From JBJTUH01 sp044346175 (GTDB lineage Bacteria > Cyanobacteriota > Vampirovibrionia > Vampirovibrionales > JAJTHC01), in contig JBIIZQ010000025.1 of NCBI GenBank assembly GCA_044346175.1, positions 1 to 24,499 on the forward strand: 24,499 bases of DNA, given 5' to 3'. The translations under genes were made by a program, and so were the position numbers. The notes under the pieces are model-generated. The model worked only from the letters and a program-made list of their open reading frames with translations. It had not been told where the DNA came from and ran no database searches. Positions within the stretch are counted from its first letter, which is position 1, and the number at the start of each line of letters is the position of its first letter. This document shows, one piece after another, positions 22,662 to 24,499 of the stretch.

Positions 22662-23897
22662 TTATCCTTCTAATAAAGAGGCATCGGTCAGTACGGCTTG
22701 TAATTGCTCAAAAGCCCACTGAAGGTCATGTTCTTCAATGACCAGAGGGGGAGTCACCCGAATGACTGTTGCGTGGGTTTCTTTGCATAACATACCTCGT
22801 TGCTTTAAGGCTTCGCAGAAACGACGTGCGGGACGATTTAGTTCAATCCCTATCATCAAGCCCCGCCCACGTACTTCTACAATCGCCTCAGATTGAATGG
22901 TTGCTAGCTGTGCTTTAAACCAAGCCCCCAAAGAGGCTGAACGCTCAGGCAATTTTTCATCTACCATAATGTCAAGGGCTTCACACGCAAGAGCACACCC
23001 AAGAGGATTCCCCCCAAAGGTACTACCGTGGTCACCAGGATGAAAAACACTCATTACTTCGTCAGTGGACAACATGGCTGAAACGGGATAGAACCCCCCA
23101 GAGAGTGCCTTCCCAATGATAATCACATCAGGATTGACCTCTTCATATTGGAATGCAAATAACTTACCCGCACGTCCTAGCCCACACTGGATTTCATCTG
23201 CCATAAACAGGACTCGGTTTTCTTTACAGAGGGCTTCTGCTTGTTTGAGATACCCTGCTTGAGGGATTTTAATCCCTGCTTCTCCTTGGATGGGTTCAAC
23301 TAAAAAACCGACGGTATGGGGTGTAATGGCTTGTGCCAGTGCTTCAATATCGCCATAAGGGACGACCTTAAACCCTGGTAAATAAGGTCCAAACCCTTCA
23401 CGGTACTGAGGTTCTGTTGAAAAACTAATAATTGCTGTGGTGCGTCCATGGAAGTTATCCGTGCATACAATAATTTCGGCTTGTCCATCAGGCACGCCTT
23501 TGACATGATATCCCCATTTTCTGGCTGCCTTAATGGCTGTTTCAACGGCTTCTGCACCGCTATTCATGGGGAGCATCCGTGCCATGCCTGTGAGGTTACA
23601 GAGTTTCTCACACAAGCGAGGAAGCTGGTCGTTACGAAATGCACGGGAGGTTAAGGTCACTTTGCGTGCCTGCTCATGCAATACTTTGAGTAGGCGAGGG
23701 TGACAATGTCCTTGGTTTACAGCTGAATAGGCACTCAAGCAATCCAAAAAGCGATTGCCTTCAATATCCGTGACCCATACCCCTTCGGCTTCTTGAATAA
23801 CGATATCAAGCGGATGGTAGTTATGCGCACCATAACGCTCTTCTAAGGCAATGACATCTTGCGAGGTGGTGCAAAGTGTGGGAGAAGAAAACATCAT
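22662..23897 (-). CDS. rocD: Ornithine--oxo-acid aminotransferase
   Basis: The 411-residue class III PLP aminotransferase is close to the ornithine aminotransferase consensus: EERYGAHNYHPLDIVI near the start, FLDCLSAYSAVNQGHCHP, FHGRTTAIISFST, ADEIQCGLGRAGKLFA (D234, E235, Q237) and IIIGKALSGGFYPVSAM with the PLP lysine K263. It swaps the delta-amino group of ornithine with 2-oxoglutarate to give glutamate semialdehyde and glutamate, linking arginine/ornithine breakdown to proline or glutamate. The RYGAHNYHP signature separates it from ArgD-type acetylornithine aminotransferases. The start has two adjacent ATGs with AAAGG about ten bases upstream. It converges on the four-domain GntR gene across a strong terminator, with no other arginine genes nearby. 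Confidence 0.95.
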   Translation of the reverse strand: MMFSSPTLCTTSQDVIALEERYGAHNYHPLDIVIQEAEGVWVTDIEGNRFLDCLSAYSAVNQGHCHPRLLKVLHEQARKVTLTSRAFRNDQLPRLCEKLCNLTGMARMLPMNSGAEAVETAIKAARKWGYHVKGVPDGQAEIIVCTDNFHGRTTAIISFSTEPQYREGFGPYLPGFKVVPYGDIEALAQAITPHTVGFLVEPIQGEAGIKIPQAGYLKQAEALCKENRVLFMADEIQCGLGRAGKLFAFQYEEVNPDVIIIGKALSGGFYPVSAMLSTDEVMSVFHPGDHGSTFGGNPLGCALACEALDIMVDEKLPERSASLGAWFKAQLATIQSEAIVEVRGRGLMIGIELNRPARRFCEALKQRGMLCKETHATVIRVTPPLVIEEHDLQWAFEQLQAVLTDASLLEG

Positions 23898-24062
23898 GAT
23901 AAAAAGCCTTTCTGAACCAAAGCCTATGATAACGGATAATCAGTGAATAGGGTGAGGGATAACCTTGATATCAAATCGTACGATGCGTCTGATAAAGAAG
24001 GTCATCCGTGATGCGCCTTTGCTTATGGTACCATGGCAGGTTCTATTGTCGTAACCCCCCTC

Positions 24063-24499
24063 TTATGACAAACGCATAGGAATCCCCGCTTGATAGCAGG
24101 CTTGTTTGACCTCAGCAATGCTAAATTGTTTATCATGGAAAATACTTGCAGCCAAAGCCGCTTGGGCCGCCTGTGCTTGAAATACTTCTACGAAAGAAGC
24201 GGGTGAGGCAGCACCCCCACTTGCAATGACGGGAACTGTGACACAATCAGACACGGCACGATTTAATGCAATATCAAACCCTTGCTGCATGCCGTCTTGG
24301 TCCCATGACGTTAATAAAATTTCACCTGCACCTCTTGCTACAGCCTCTTGTACCCAAGCCAGTACATCAATTCTTGTGGGTTGTTTCCCACCGTGGGTCA
24401 TGACTTCCCAGCCACTCGGTGTCGCATGGGTTAATTTGGCATCCACTGCTAATACGGCACATTGATTACCTGCTTTTTGGGCTACTTCGGTCAATAGTT
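24063..24499 (-). CDS. hisF: Imidazole glycerol phosphate synthase cyclase subunit (5' end outside window)
   Basis: The minus-strand frame is open to the window edge, so the N-terminal half of the (beta/alpha)8 barrel is missing. The visible C-terminal part is typical HisF: CAVLAVDAKL with the second catalytic Asp (D130 of the usual numbering), THGGKQPTRIDVLAWVQEAVARGAGEILLTSWDQDGMQQGFD, VPVIASGGA (phosphate site) and AASIFHDKQFSIAEVKQACYQAGIPMRLS at the end. With HisH it makes imidazole glycerol phosphate and AICAR in histidine synthesis. The 165-base spacer before rocD shows no obvious terminator, so its downstream transcription relationship is open. It is unrelated in position to hisS. Confidence 0.95.
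   Translation of the reverse strand, partial: LLTEVAQKAGNQCAVLAVDAKLTHATPSGWEVMTHGGKQPTRIDVLAWVQEAVARGAGEILLTSWDQDGMQQGFDIALNRAVSDCVTVPVIASGGAASPASFVEVFQAQAAQAALAASIFHDKQFSIAEVKQACYQAGIPMRLS

Overview
The window is one stretch of chromosome from a Gram-negative-type bacterium of moderate G+C. An outer membrane is suggested by a stand-alone ADP-heptose synthesis enzyme (2296-2784) and a heptosyltransferase-family glycosyltransferase (8287-9345). I see no phage, transposase, CRISPR or rRNA. I cannot prove the taxon. The mix (M16B peptidase pair, RfaE2, GT9, PiT, RNase PH, HisRS, class B PBP, RocD, HisF, plus large unassigned proteins with a shared N-terminal tag) would suit a poorly sampled lineage such as the Vampirovibrionia/Melainabacteria, but that is inference.

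Layout. 1-2784 (+) is an apparent operon of two M16 peptidase subunits (the second lacks its zinc motif) and rfaE2. 2791-3672 (-) is a three-TM protein with a degenerate nucleotide-cyclase-like domain. 3902-4927 (+) and 4924-5643 (-) are convergent, unassigned proteins sharing an N-terminal R-F-G motif; their stop codons overlap in one CTAG. 6066-7103 (-) is a PiT phosphate transporter. 7370-7454 is tRNA-Leu(UAA) with its own promoter and terminator. 7495-7905 (-) is a small membrane protein, and 8011-8087 (-) is tRNA-Asp(GUC) with a clear terminator. The glycosyltransferase follows, then an RDD-family membrane protein whose reading frame is broken exactly at a U-UUU-UUA slippery run (9360-9841, -).

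9900-11393 (-) is a long MerR-like/coiled-coil protein, separated from rph (11720-12475, +) by a spacer holding a perfect 16-bp palindrome. hisS (12682-14043) follows a strongly pyrimidine-rich leader and ends before a palindromic repeat and a terminator. An FtsL-like bitopic protein and a class B penicillin-binding protein (14433-17013) form a small cell-wall operon. A cysteine synthase-family enzyme (-) and a more A+T-rich, R-Y-G-tagged methyltransferase (+) diverge from 18195-18469.

20075-20830 appears largely non-coding, with a terminator, three 16-bp tandem repeats and inverted repeats. It leads to the most unusual gene, a protein built from four tandem GntR-type winged-helix domains with no effector domain (20831-22525). 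A bidirectional terminator separates it from rocD (-), and the window ends inside hisF (-).

The strongest leads for something undescribed are the four-wHTH GntR protein, the shared N-terminal R-[FY]-G tag on three otherwise unrelated proteins, and the RDD gene with a possible -1 frameshift site. The rest is largely housekeeping: envelope synthesis, translation and tRNA processing, amino-acid metabolism and phosphate uptake.
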